Of a DNA stretch of 27,974 nt, positions 7,046-16,124 are shown one piece after another. The notes beneath the pieces were generated by a model. The model was given only the letters and a program-made list of their open reading frames with translations. It searched no databases and was not told the DNA's origin. Location of the stretch: positions 1-27,974 of the forward strand of contig NZ_JAJCIA010000048.1 of assembly GCF_020554845.1 (NCBI RefSeq), written 5' to 3'. Every line of letters begins with the position of its first letter. Position 1 is the first letter of the stretch. Both the position numbers and the translations under genes were made by a program. The DNA is from Blautia faecis. GTDB taxonomy: Bacteria > Bacillota > Clostridia > Lachnospirales > Lachnospiraceae.

Positions 7046-7915
7046 ATGAGTAATTATGTGATCATAACAGATACATCTGCAGATATTCCGGCAGACATTT
7101 TAGATAAGGGTCAGATTCATCTGATTCCTATGGTATACCAGTTAAACGGAGAGGAGTGTCCGCACAGGAATCCGGGAAACTGGGACAGCAGGGCTTTTTA
7201 TGACAAGCTTCGTGCAGGTGGAACCGGAAGTACTTCCCAGATTTCCCCGGCTACATATACCGATTGTTTTGAACCGTTTCTGAAAGAGGGCAAGGATATT
7301 CTTTATATTTCCCTTTCCGGAGGACTGACTTCTACATGGCAGAGCTCTCGCATTGCAGCTGCTGATCTGATGGAAGAGTACCCGGAGTGTAAGATCTCCT
7401 GCGTGGATTCTCTTGCAGCTACAGGAGGACAGGGAATCCTGGTGATCCTGGCAGCAGAAAACCAGAATAAAGGAATGTCCCTGGAGGAGAATACGTCATG
7501 GCTGGAGGAGAATCGTCTCCATATTTGCCATTGGTTTACAGTAGATGATCTTGATTTTCTGAAACGAGGCGGACGTATTTCCCCCACAATCGCCTGGATC
7601 GGCGGAAAGCTGAAGATCAAACCGATTCTTCGTATTGTGGAGGATGGAACTCTGGCAATCCCGGAGAAGGTACGCGGCTCCAAGGTTGCTATGAATACGA
7701 TCGTTTCCAAGTATATCAGTTCCGGATTAAATGAGGAGCATCCTTATGTATTTATCTGTCACGGTGATGCTGCTGAGCAGGCTGAGAAAGAGAAGGCTGC
7801 TATCCTGGAAGCTGTACCACAGGCTCAGGTTATCATTATGCCAATGAGCCCGATTATTGGAATTCATACTGGTCCTGGAGTACAGGCGGTTATTTATTTT
7901 GGAAATAATAGGTAA
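7046..7915 (+). CDS. DegV family protein (fatty-acid-binding, FakB-like)
   Basis: A 289-residue DegV-fold protein. This family binds a fatty acid and, as FakB, presents it to the FakA kinase for phosphorylation and entry into phospholipid synthesis. Family motifs are the N-terminal VIITDTSADIP, the TSTSQISP loop, ISLSGGLTSTWQSS, VDSLAATGGQG, LKRGGRIS and the C-terminal GIHTGPGVQAVIYFG. The chosen ATG has AAGGAG 8 bases upstream and gives the usual family length. An in-frame ATG 60 bases earlier overlaps the promoter region and lacks a ribosome site. No fakA lies nearby, so the bound lipid and the partner kinase are not known. Confidence 0.92.
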   Translation: MSNYVIITDTSADIPADILDKGQIHLIPMVYQLNGEECPHRNPGNWDSRAFYDKLRAGGTGSTSQISPATYTDCFEPFLKEGKDILYISLSGGLTSTWQSSRIAAADLMEEYPECKISCVDSLAATGGQGILVILAAENQNKGMSLEENTSWLEENRLHICHWFTVDDLDFLKRGGRISPTIAWIGGKLKIKPILRIVEDGTLAIPEKVRGSKVAMNTIVSKYISSGLNEEHPYVFICHGDAAEQAEKEKAAILEAVPQAQVIIMPMSPIIGIHTGPGVQAVIYFGNNR

Positions 7916-7954
7916 TTAAAGCCTTTTTCAAACCTGTTCCAGGAAAGCAAAAAT

Positions 7955-8845
7955 TCAGAAATCATTGAGCGTTCCAAATGTATATCCCATTTCTTTCCAT
8001 TTGGTCAGCAGTTCATCCAGAATCTGTCCATTTGTGGAAGAAGTATTGTGCAGCAGGACAATTGCCCCTGGGTGGATTCGTGTGAGAAGCTTATCGAAGG
8101 CTTCCTCTCTGGTTGGCTGTTTATCCTGATACCAGTCCACGTAGGCAAGACTCCAGAAGAAGGTTTTATACCCCAGTTCCTTTGCCATGGACAGATTTGC
8201 TGTACTGTAAATTCCCTGAGGCGGCCGGTAGAATTTCGTCATGGATTCTCCGGTCGTTTCTTTATACAGATTTTCCACGCCCTCCAGCTGTTTCCTGAAA
8301 TCATTCAGAGAAGAAATCCCGGACATATCCGGGTGAGAGAGGGTATGATTTCCTACAATATGCCCTTCCTGAACCATTTCTTTTATCAGATCTCCATTAT
8401 CTCTTATGAAATTTCCAACAACGAAAAAAGTTGCTTTTACATTGTGTTTTTTCAATGCATTAAGAAGCAGCGGTGTATTGCCATTTTCATAGCCACAGTC
8501 AAAAGTAAGATAGAGTATTTTCTCCTGGGTATCCTTTGCAAAGTAGGCGTTATAGGAAGCAAGCTCTTGGATGGAAGCATTTCCTACAGGACGTTTTCCT
8601 TCTTCCTGGAAACTGAGTCCCCAGCTTGCGCAGTCTGATGAAGTAGCGACTGCTTCCGGGGGCGAAAAATGTTGGACGATCACCCGGGCGGCAGAACCAG
8701 CCAGAAAGGACAGGGCGAAGAGAAGAGGAACGACGGCGTAGTGGAGAAAGTCTTTGATCGCAGGGCGATTTTTCGAGCAAAAAGAGGAAATATGCGAAGA
8801 GAATTTTTCCTTCAGTGCTGGAAAAGAAAAAATGGGAAATTTCAT
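7955..8845 (-). CDS. pdaA: polysaccharide deacetylase, PdaA-type (muramic delta-lactam synthesis)
   Basis: A 296-residue membrane-anchored NodB-fold enzyme. PdaA removes the N-acetyl group from muramic acid in spore-cortex peptidoglycan so that the delta-lactam can form, which is needed for germination. A single anchor helix lies at about 36-58. Motif 1 is TFDCGYENG (114-122; catalytic Asp116), motif 2 is NHTLSHP (166-172; metal His167 and His171) and motif 3 is RPPQG (207-211), with LLHNTS near the end. TFDxGYENG and the FFWSLAYVDW segment are typical of PdaA rather than of general chitin deacetylases. The ATG has GAGG about 10 bases upstream. It is a single gene, convergent with degV. Confidence 0.9.
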   Translation of the reverse strand: MKFPIFSFPALKEKFSSHISSFCSKNRPAIKDFLHYAVVPLLFALSFLAGSAARVIVQHFSPPEAVATSSDCASWGLSFQEEGKRPVGNASIQELASYNAYFAKDTQEKILYLTFDCGYENGNTPLLLNALKKHNVKATFFVVGNFIRDNGDLIKEMVQEGHIVGNHTLSHPDMSGISSLNDFRKQLEGVENLYKETTGESMTKFYRPPQGIYSTANLSMAKELGYKTFFWSLAYVDWYQDKQPTREEAFDKLLTRIHPGAIVLLHNTSSTNGQILDELLTKWKEMGYTFGTLNDF

Positions 8846-8877
8846 GAAGAGAAAACCTCACGGGTATTTTTTTACAG

Positions 8878-8904
8878 ATATATGAGAAAATAAAAGGTTT
8901 ATGC
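8878..8904 (-). promoter_or_regulatory. possible sporulation-sigma promoter of pdaA
   Basis: On the minus strand GCATA (8900-8904) and CATATAT (8878-8884) are 15 bases apart, resembling SigF/SigG promoters. It would give a leader of about 25 bases ahead of pdaA, a gene that is forespore-controlled in Bacillus. The -10 match is imperfect. Confidence 0.3.
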
Positions 8905-8905
8905 C

Positions 8906-8922
8906 AGAGCGTGTTTGAAAAA
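8906..8922 (+). repeat. lone end of the 162-bp element
   Basis: AGAGCGTGTTTGAAAAA is identical to the left end of the 162-bp element, but the sequence diverges at once and no right end is found nearby. It is probably a remnant left by deletion or the end of a related shorter element. Confidence 0.55.
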
Positions 8923-8979
8923 TCATGCGAATAAGGGCAAGGCAGCTGCTTGAAAATGAAAGGAAAATCCAGACATTAA

Positions 8980-9015
8980 TTAAGCCACCAGCATCGACGT
9001 TTACTGGTGGCTTAA
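8980..9015 (-). terminator. 12-bp hairpin at the end of the candidate small RNA
   Basis: TTAAGCCACCAG (8980-8991) and CTGGTGGCTTAA (9004-9015) are perfect complements with a 12-base loop. Downstream on the minus strand the sequence is AT-rich with an interrupted T-tract, so termination may be partial. Confidence 0.5.
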
Positions 9016-9029
9016 ATCTGATCCATATC

Positions 9030-9225
9030 CAATGGAATGTACCTCTCTTTCCGAATATATTATGCGTTTAAAACAATTGGAATTAAGGCTTACGTTCTTG
9101 GTGGACTGTACCTCGCTTTTCTTAAAGTGTTAAAAATTAAGATGTTTCGTTATGCTTCTGGTGGTCCGTACCTCTCTTTCTTAGATTATAAGTAATGAAC
9201 TTATGTTTTCGGTGGTCTCACTCCT
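9030..9225 (-). repeat. imperfect tandem repeats, about 50-70 bases apart
   Basis: On the plus strand the recurring core is GGTGG, 3-4 bases, GTACCTC, then CTTT(C/T)TTA. Cores begin near 9031 (degenerate), 9100, 9160 and 9211 (truncated). Sequences between them are AT-rich and differ, some forming small hairpins. The intervals are too uneven for a CRISPR array. Confidence 0.6.
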
Positions 9226-9265
9226 TTTTGTTTTTATTTTTAAGTTCCTTTTGTTTTATGAGCTT

Positions 9266-9294
9266 ACTATAACAGATTACTTCTCGTTTGTCAA
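9266..9294 (-). promoter_or_regulatory. strong sigma-A promoter reading toward pdaA
   Basis: On the minus strand a perfect TTGACA (9289-9294) is spaced 17 bases from TATAGT (9266-9271). Flanking sequence upstream is A/T-tract rich (9295-9350), like an UP element. Transcription would start near 9259 and run through the repeat array. Confidence 0.75.
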
Positions 9295-9381
9295 CAAATA
9301 ATTTGAAAAAAATATTATTTTATATAAAATAAAAAGTTTATACGTGTGAAAAGAATTAAAAATTCAGATAATATTTCCGCG

Positions 9382-9387
9382 TATAAT
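9382..9387 (+). promoter_or_regulatory. probable -10 box of the peptidase gene
   Basis: TATAAT at 9382-9387 lies 88 bases before the chosen start codon. No clear -35 is seen at 17 bases. The AT-rich block at 9300-9370 is shared with the divergent promoter. Confidence 0.4.
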
Positions 9388-9475
9388 GTGGTATGATGAA
9401 ACTATAAAGAATATGGCTTTTCAACGTGATAAAGTGCTGGGAAGCTATATGACAGAAGATGAGGAGGAAGCAAAG

Positions 9476-10549
9476 ATGTTAAATGCAATTCTTGATGAAT
9501 TGAAACTGAATGCCCTTGTGATCACAGATCCGTATAACATGCGACATGTAAGCGGTTTTCGTGGCGGCGAGGGCGCTTTATATATTTCAGCAGCCCAGAA
9601 GGTGCTGATCACAGATTCCCGTTATACGGAGCAGGCCGGTAAGGAGAGCGATTTCACAGTAATCGAAGAGTGCCGTGGGCATAACCGTCAGACGATTCTG
9701 AAGGAGTGTATGGAGAAGGAGAATGTAAGCAGCGATTTCCATATGGGATATGAGGATCAGTCCATGCTTTGCTGTGATTTTGATAAGCTCAGAAAGGAAC
9801 TGCCGGTTCAGACATGGATACCTCTTGGCAGCAGAATCGATGATCTTCGCCAGGTTAAGACTGAGGAAGAACTGGAGTATCTGGCAAGAGCCGAAGAAAT
9901 CGGGGACAAAGCATTTGCAGAATTTTTGAAAATCGTGAAACCAGGAATGACAGAGCTGGAAGCTGCGGCAGAACTGGAATACCTGATGAAAAAAGAGGGA
10001 GCAGAGGATTTAAGCTTTAACACGATCATCGCTTCCGGTCTGAATTCTTCCATGCCTCACGCAATTCCAGGATATAAGAAGCTGGAGGAAGGGGATTTTG
10101 TTACCTGTGATTTTGGCTGTAAATACAAGGGATACTGCTCCGATATGACACGTACCTTTGTCCTCGGAAAAGCAAGCGATAAACAGAAAGAAATTTACAA
10201 TGTTGTATTAAAAGCACAGCTGGCCGGTCTTGCAGCAGTAAAGGCTGGTGTAAGCGGAGCGAGTGTGGATAAGGTTGCGAGAGATATTATTACAGAGGCT
10301 GGTTATGGTGACTGTTTTGGTCACGGACTTGGTCACAGTGTAGGTCTTTTCATCCATGAAAGTCCGCGCCTCTCTCCCTCTGACGATACCATTCTGAAAG
10401 CCAATATGATCGAGACAGTTGAACCTGGTATTTATGTACCTGGTTTCGGAGGGGTTCGTATTGAGGATATGGTAGTGGTAACGGAAGACGGCTGCCGCAA
10501 TCTGGCACATTCTCCTAAGGAACTGATTGAGGTTCCTGTTGAGAAATAA
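9476..10549 (+). CDS. Xaa-Pro aminopeptidase / M24 family metallopeptidase
   Basis: A 357-residue cytoplasmic enzyme of the aminopeptidase P / prolidase class, which cleaves the bond before proline in peptides using two metal ions. An N-terminal creatinase-like domain spans about 1-125. The pita-bread catalytic domain keeps all five metal ligands: Asp212, Asp223, His287 (in GHGLGH), Glu316 (EPGIY) and Glu330 (VRIED). The ATG at 9476 has GAGGAGG 8 bases upstream and gives the normal family length. An in-frame ATG at 9386 overlaps the -10 box and would add 30 unlikely residues. PepP and PepQ cannot be separated safely, so no symbol is given. Confidence 0.93.
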   Translation: MLNAILDELKLNALVITDPYNMRHVSGFRGGEGALYISAAQKVLITDSRYTEQAGKESDFTVIEECRGHNRQTILKECMEKENVSSDFHMGYEDQSMLCCDFDKLRKELPVQTWIPLGSRIDDLRQVKTEEELEYLARAEEIGDKAFAEFLKIVKPGMTELEAAAELEYLMKKEGAEDLSFNTIIASGLNSSMPHAIPGYKKLEEGDFVTCDFGCKYKGYCSDMTRTFVLGKASDKQKEIYNVVLKAQLAGLAAVKAGVSGASVDKVARDIITEAGYGDCFGHGLGHSVGLFIHESPRLSPSDDTILKANMIETVEPGIYVPGFGGVRIEDMVVVTEDGCRNLAHSPKELIEVPVEK

Positions 10550-10612
10550 AGAGCTGATTTATATATAGTGAATAGATAGTAATGTTGCCGACAGGCGAAA
10601 TGTCTGTTTTGT

Positions 10613-10653
10613 GAAAGAAAATTATCTGCCCGAGTGGCATCTTAGTTTCTTTT
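10613..10653 (+). terminator. imperfect hairpin after the peptidase gene
   Basis: An 18-position stem (10613-10630 with 10636-10653, about 13 pairs) around loop CGAGT ends in TTTCTTTT. It is a likely terminator for the peptidase gene. A second small hairpin with GACA / TGTC arms lies just upstream at 10581-10610. Confidence 0.45.
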
Positions 10654-10702
10654 ATGATTAAAATGTTAATATTGTTATTGAAATATGGAAAGGAATAAGA
10701 AA

Positions 10703-11119
10703 ATGCTGAAACAATTATCGATTTTTGCGGAAAATATCAAAGGAAAAATGCAGCGGGTGACTGGAATCCTCCTGGAGGAGGATATTAATATCCTTGGTTC
10801 TGTTACCAATGACAGTGCTGAATATGGAATTATACGTATGGTTGTTTCCAAACCTGAGCAGGCGTTAGAAGCGCTGACAAAGGCTGGTTTTATCTGTAAG
10901 CTTAGTGATGTTCTTGGAATCGAGGTAAAGGATGAGGTTGGTAATCTGAACAAACTGCTTCTCAGTCTCCAGGAGAGCAACATCAATATTGATTATCTGT
11001 ATCTGTCTTTCAACCGTGCTACCGGACTTCCGATCATGGTTCTACACGTACCGGATATCAGTGAGGTGGAGGCATGTCTGAGAAATAAGGGATTTAATTC
11101 CATTTCTGAGGTTCATTGA
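10703..11119 (+). CDS. tandem ACT-domain protein
   Basis: A 138-residue protein made of two ACT repeats (about 1-68 and 70-138) and nothing else. ACT domains bind amino acids and usually control metabolic enzymes or transport. The first repeat starts LKQLSIFAENIKGKM with RVTGIL and VSKPEQALEAL; the second contains LNKLLLSLQESNINIDYLY. Such stand-alone pairs are common in clostridia, often beside phenylacetate-CoA ligase genes, but none is present here. The ATG at 10703 has AAGGA 8 bases upstream; an ATG 18 bases earlier lacks a site. The ligand is unknown. Confidence 0.88.
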   Translation: MLKQLSIFAENIKGKMQRVTGILLEEDINILGSVTNDSAEYGIIRMVVSKPEQALEALTKAGFICKLSDVLGIEVKDEVGNLNKLLLSLQESNINIDYLYLSFNRATGLPIMVLHVPDISEVEACLRNKGFNSISEVH

Positions 11120-12529
<1,410 letters not shown>

Positions 12530-12579
12530 CCCTGAAAAAAACGATAGCGTAATTTGTCCAAATTCAAGATAAAAAGGAG

Positions 12580-12608
12580 TTGAAATCAAATGCTGGCTAT
12601 GGTATAAT
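12580..12608 (+). promoter_or_regulatory. secG promoter
   Basis: TTGAAA (12580-12585) and TATAAT (12603-12608) are spaced by 17 bases, and TG one base before the -10 makes it extended. This separates secG-rnr-smpB from eno transcriptionally. The leader would be only about 25 bases. Confidence 0.75.
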
Positions 12609-12638
12609 ATCTCCTAGTTGATTAGGAGGTGTAACCAC

Positions 12639-12875
12639 GTGCAGATTTTAAGAACGATTTTAACAATTCTTTTTGTTATAGATTGTATTGCCCTTACCGT
12701 AGTAGTCCTTATGCAGGAAGGTAAGTCACAGGGTCTTGGTGCGATCGCCGGAGCTGCAGACACATACTGGGGTAAGAACAAAGGACGTTCCATGGAGGGC
12801 GGTCTTGTTAAGGCAACTACAGTTATGGGAGTTTTGTTCTTTGTACTGGCAGTTGTATTGAACCTGAATTTCTAA
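12639..12875 (+). CDS. secG: preprotein translocase subunit SecG
   Basis: A 78-residue membrane protein that assists SecYEG protein export. Two hydrophobic helices (about 3-24 and 55-76) flank a loop containing MQEGKSQGLGAIAG, the SecG hallmark, followed by the GRSMEGGL segment. The GTG start has AGGAGG (12624-12629) 9 bases upstream; an earlier in-frame TTG would overlap the ribosome site. A strong terminator directly follows. Confidence 0.93.
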   Translation: MQILRTILTILFVIDCIALTVVVLMQEGKSQGLGAIAGAADTYWGKNKGRSMEGGLVKATTVMGVLFFVLAVVLNLNF

Positions 12876-12888
12876 GAATAAACTGGGA

Positions 12889-12924
12889 AACACTCTTGTT
12901 GATCTGATCGCAAGAGTGTTTTTT
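12889..12924 (+). terminator. intrinsic terminator after secG
   Basis: AACACTCTTG (12889-12898) pairs perfectly with CAAGAGTGTT (12911-12920) around a 12-base loop and is followed by TTTT, so six Ts in a row close it. Confidence 0.9.
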
Positions 12925-12936
12925 ATGTAAGCGGAA

Positions 12937-12955
12937 AATCCTGCTTTGCAGGATT
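12937..12955. repeat. perfect 8-bp hairpin in the rnr leader
   Basis: AATCCTGC, loop TTT, GCAGGATT. It lies between the secG terminator and rnr, and flanking GAAA / TTTC may extend it. There is no T-run beyond CTTTC, so it may be an RNA-stability hairpin or a vestigial terminator. Confidence 0.55.
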
Positions 12956-13072
12956 CTTTCCTGATAATAGGAAATTATGGAAAGATGGTAGAAAAGTTTT
13001 GTGATAATTACAGTCTGTGCGTGCGATTTTAATAGAGCAGCTTGCGTGTGCAGGTATTAAGAAGGAGACAAA

Positions 13073-15517
13073 TTGAGTAAAGACAGAGAATTTGACAAAC
13101 GAAAAAAATTTATGATGGAGCTTCTTGGAGACCCGGTGTACCAGCCTATGCGTTTCAGGGAAATTGCAGGTCTTCTGCGCCTTTCAAAGGACGAGAAGAA
13201 GGATCTGTACCGTGTTCTGGATGATCTGGTAGCAGAGGGAAAGGTTGACCTGGATTCCAAGGGACGTTATTCCAAAGTAACTGGAAGAAAGCGCGGGAAA
13301 GAGAAGCAGCGAGGAAAAAGAGAAGAACGTGACGAGAAGTTTTCGGGTAAACGTTCCGGGAAATATACAGAAGAAGGCTCCGAGAGACGTACCGGGAAGA
13401 AAGATGAGAAGCATTCCGATAAGAAATATAATGATAAGCAGGCTGGAAAGTATGATCACCGCAAGTCCGACGATCATTACAGCAGGGGAAAAGATAAGTA
13501 CGACGATAGGAAACACGGCAGACGCTGCGAGGATGATGACCCGGAATTCCGCCTTGCCCGTCTGGAGAACGAATATCCGGACAGTCCATCTGTGGAAGGC
13601 ACCTTTATCGGTCATCCCAAGGGCTTTGGATTCGTGGAAATCGAGGGGGAAGACAACGACGTATTTATTTCGGAAGATTGTACCGGAACGGCTATGCACC
13701 AGGATAAGGTTCGTGTTATAATCACAAAAGAGCCGCAGGAAGGCAAACGCCGCGAGGGAATTGTAGTAAAAGTTCTGGAAAGAGGTATGACCCAGATCGT
13801 GGGAACCTACGAGAACAGCCGTGACTTTGGTTTTGTGGTAAGTGACAACCCTAAATTTTCCAGGGATGTATTTATTCCGAGAAAAGATTCCCAGGGAATT
13901 AAGGACGGGGATAAGGTAGTGGTGGAAATCACCAGCTACGGAAGCAAGAATCGCAATCCGGAAGGTAAGATCGTAGAGAATCTGGGAAGCTGCCGTGCAC
14001 CTGGAACAGATATCCTTGCCATTGTAAAAAGCTTTGGCATTCCAAGCGAATTTCCGGATAAAGTAATCCGTCAGGCTGACCGTGTGCCGGATCATGTTCT
14101 GGATGCTGACAGGGATGGCCGACTGGATCTTCGCCATCTTCAGACCGTCACCATCGACGGAGAAGACGCCAAGGATCTGGATGATGCAGTTACTTTGACA
14201 AAGGAGAATGGCATCTATCATCTTGGTGTTCACATTGCAGATGTAAGCAATTATGTACAGGGTGGAAGCGCCCTTGACCGTGAGGCGTTGAAGCGGGGAA
14301 CCAGTGTATATCTGGCAGACCGCGTAATTCCCATGCTCCCGGTACGGCTTTCCAACGGAATCTGTTCTCTGAACCAGGGGCAGGATCGTCTTACTTTAAG
14401 CTGTCTTATGGATATTGATAAAAAAGGAAATATGATTTCCCATAAGATTGCAGAGACTGTGATCTGTGTAGATGAGAGAATGAATTATACAGATGTGAAA
14501 AACATTCTGGAGGATACTGACGAAGAGGCAAAGAAACGCTATGAAAAACTTGTTCCCATGTTTTTCCTGATGAAAGAGCTTTCTGAAATCCTTCGTGGAA
14601 ACCGCCATCACAGAGGCTCCATTGATTTTGATTTTCCGGAGAGCAAGATTATCTTAAATGCAGCAGGAAGAGCCATTGACATTAAGCCATATGAGGCAAA
14701 TGTGGCAACAAGGATCATTGAGGATTTCATGCTTATGGCAAATGAGACTGTGGCAGAGGAGTGCTGCAGGGATGATATGCCGTTTGTTTACCGTACCCAT
14801 GAGACTCCGGATCCCGAGAAAGTGGAGAGCCTTCTCACACTTCTTCATAATCAGGGAGTGTCGGTGCAGAAGCATGGCCAGGAGATTACCCCGAAAGAGA
14901 TCCAGACTATTCTGGAGAGCATTGAGGGACTTCCAAACGAGCCACAGATCAGCCGCCTTACTCTTCGAACCATGAAACAGGCGAAGTATACTACAGAATG
15001 CAGCGGCCATTTTGGACTTGCAGCGAAATATTACTGCCATTTTACTTCTCCAATCCGTCGTTATCCGGATCTTCAGATTCACAGGATCATTAAGGATAAG
15101 CTTCGGGGACGTCTGGAAAGAGAGGGAAAAACAGAGCATTATAAAGAGATTCTGGAAGATGTGGCACGCCAGTCCAGTGTGTGTGAGCGCCGGGCGGACG
15201 AAGCAGAGAGAGAATCTGACAAGCTGAAAAAAGCAGAATATATGTCTTACCATATTGGGGAAGAATTTGAAGGAATCATTTCCGGTGTTACTGGCTGGGG
15301 CTTCTATGTGGAACTTCCAAATACGGTAGAGGGACTGGTTCATGTAAATACACTGAGGGATGATTATTACACCTTTGATCAGGATGCTTACGAGTTGATC
15401 GGCGATGTGACACACAAGGTGTTTGCACTGGGACAGAAGGTACGTGTGAGAGTTGCAGACGCAGATACCATGCTGAAGACTGTGGATTTTGTTCTGGCAG
15501 AGGAGCAAGAGTGGTAA
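13073..15517 (+). CDS. rnr: ribonuclease R
   Basis: An 814-residue 3'-to-5' exoribonuclease that degrades structured RNA and works with SmpB/tmRNA in mRNA quality control. Domain order: winged helix (about 10-70), a highly charged Lys/Arg/Asp/Gly-rich linker (about 70-155), cold-shock domains (about 172-305), the RNB catalytic domain with IDGEDAKDLDDA (361-372), and a C-terminal S1 domain (about 725-810). The linker is a lineage oddity: it is long and low in complexity, whereas the basic tail is C-terminal in many RNase R proteins and is missing here. The TTG start has GAAGGAG 5 bases upstream. It lies directly upstream of smpB. Confidence 0.96.
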   Translation: MSKDREFDKRKKFMMELLGDPVYQPMRFREIAGLLRLSKDEKKDLYRVLDDLVAEGKVDLDSKGRYSKVTGRKRGKEKQRGKREERDEKFSGKRSGKYTEEGSERRTGKKDEKHSDKKYNDKQAGKYDHRKSDDHYSRGKDKYDDRKHGRRCEDDDPEFRLARLENEYPDSPSVEGTFIGHPKGFGFVEIEGEDNDVFISEDCTGTAMHQDKVRVIITKEPQEGKRREGIVVKVLERGMTQIVGTYENSRDFGFVVSDNPKFSRDVFIPRKDSQGIKDGDKVVVEITSYGSKNRNPEGKIVENLGSCRAPGTDILAIVKSFGIPSEFPDKVIRQADRVPDHVLDADRDGRLDLRHLQTVTIDGEDAKDLDDAVTLTKENGIYHLGVHIADVSNYVQGGSALDREALKRGTSVYLADRVIPMLPVRLSNGICSLNQGQDRLTLSCLMDIDKKGNMISHKIAETVICVDERMNYTDVKNILEDTDEEAKKRYEKLVPMFFLMKELSEILRGNRHHRGSIDFDFPESKIILNAAGRAIDIKPYEANVATRIIEDFMLMANETVAEECCRDDMPFVYRTHETPDPEKVESLLTLLHNQGVSVQKHGQEITPKEIQTILESIEGLPNEPQISRLTLRTMKQAKYTTECSGHFGLAAKYYCHFTSPIRRYPDLQIHRIIKDKLRGRLEREGKTEHYKEILEDVARQSSVCERRADEAERESDKLKKAEYMSYHIGEEFEGIISGVTGWGFYVELPNTVEGLVHVNTLRDDYYTFDQDAYELIGDVTHKVFALGQKVRVRVADADTMLKTVDFVLAEEQEW

Positions 15518-15526
15518 TTAGAAGTT

Positions 15527-15575
15527 ACTGTTCATTCTGCGATCAAAAGCACGCTTTGCGATGCATAGAAACTAC
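15527..15575 (-). repeat. short interspersed repeat, copy A
   Basis: About 50 bases just after rnr read GTTACTGTTCATTC, then CACGCTTTGCGATGCATAGAAA. The reverse complement of about 17005-17053 has the same order with few differences. It is probably a palindromic intergenic repeat family, unrelated to the 162-bp element. Confidence 0.6.
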
Positions 15576-15643
15576 GCTCTAGAACAGCAACCCTTTGTTT
15601 TGAACGCCCGCTTGCAGGCGGAAATCCATATAGGGAGGAACTT

Positions 15644-16114
15644 ATGGCAAAGAAACCAGGAATCAAACTGATTGCAAATAATAAAAAGGCATTTCACGAT
15701 TATTTTATAGAAGACACGTATGAGGCAGGAATTGCCCTGGCAGGAACAGAAGTAAAATCCCTGCGTATGGGAAAATGCAGCGTCAAGGAATCTTTTGTGC
15801 GGATTCAGAATGGGGAGGTTTATATCTATGGAATGAACATCAGCCCATACGAAAAAGGCAATATTTTCAATAAAGATCCCCTTCGTATCCGTAAACTTCT
15901 CCTTCACCGCAGTGAGATCAACAAGATGGAAGCCAAACTGAAGGAAAAAGGTCTTACCCTTGTGCCAATCAAGGTCTATTTCAAGGACAGCCTTGTGAAG
16001 GTGGAAATTGGTATGGCAAGAGGTAAGAAATTGTATGACAAACGTCAGGATATCGCTAAGAAAGATCAGAGACGAGAAGCAGAGCGTGATTTCAAGGTGA
16101 AGAATTTATATTAA
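15644..16114 (+). CDS. smpB: SsrA-binding protein SmpB
   Basis: A 156-residue RNA-binding protein that delivers tmRNA to stalled ribosomes. It begins [24 protein letters not shown] (positions 8 on), has the conserved GTEVKSLR segment and [17 protein letters not shown], and ends in the basic tail [22 protein letters not shown] that contacts the decoding centre. GGGAGG lies about 7 bases before the ATG. It follows rnr, the usual partner. No tmRNA gene was found next to it in this window. Confidence 0.97.
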   Translation: MAKKPGIKLIANNKKAFHDYFIEDTYEAGIALAGTEVKSLRMGKCSVKESFVRIQNGEVYIYGMNISPYEKGNIFNKDPLRIRKLLLHRSEINKMEAKLKEKGLTLVPIKVYFKDSLVKVEIGMARGKKLYDKRQDIAKKDQRREAERDFKVKNLY

Positions 16115-16124
16115 AAACAATGGG

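Larger units (their letters stand above)
8975..9260 (-). ncRNA. candidate small RNA with imperfect tandem repeats
   Basis: The divergent region between pdaA and the peptidase gene has no plausible coding frame but looks transcribed on the minus strand. A strong promoter at 9266-9294 is followed by a succession of units, each containing a CCACC-like core. Three units start with exact GAGGTAC (complement at 9168-9174, 9108-9114 and 9039-9045; spacing 60 and 69 bases). A 12-bp perfect hairpin at 8980-9015 closes the array. CCACCAG occurs both in one unit and in the left arm of the final hairpin. Whether it is a stand-alone RNA of about 280 bases or a long pdaA leader is open. I do not recognise the family. 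Confidence 0.5.

Noticed and set aside
8669..8893. Plus-strand frames opposite pdaA and other genes
   Set aside because: They are antisense shadows without ribosome sites or recognisable motifs.
9030..9225. CRISPR array
   Set aside because: Only about four degenerate copies, uneven spacing (51, 60, 69 bases), no constant repeat length, and no cas genes nearby.
9386..9475. N-terminal extension of the Xaa-Pro peptidase
   Set aside because: It overlaps the -10 box and is not needed for the family length; GAGGAGG precedes the ATG at 9476.
12611..12628. Hairpin CTCCTA / TAGGAG that could hide the secG ribosome site
   Set aside because: The predicted transcription start (about 12615) removes most of the left arm from the mRNA, so it is unlikely to form.
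15560..15580. ACGCTCT near 15578 as an end of the 162-bp element
   Set aside because: Only seven bases match and the sequence next to it belongs to the other repeat family.
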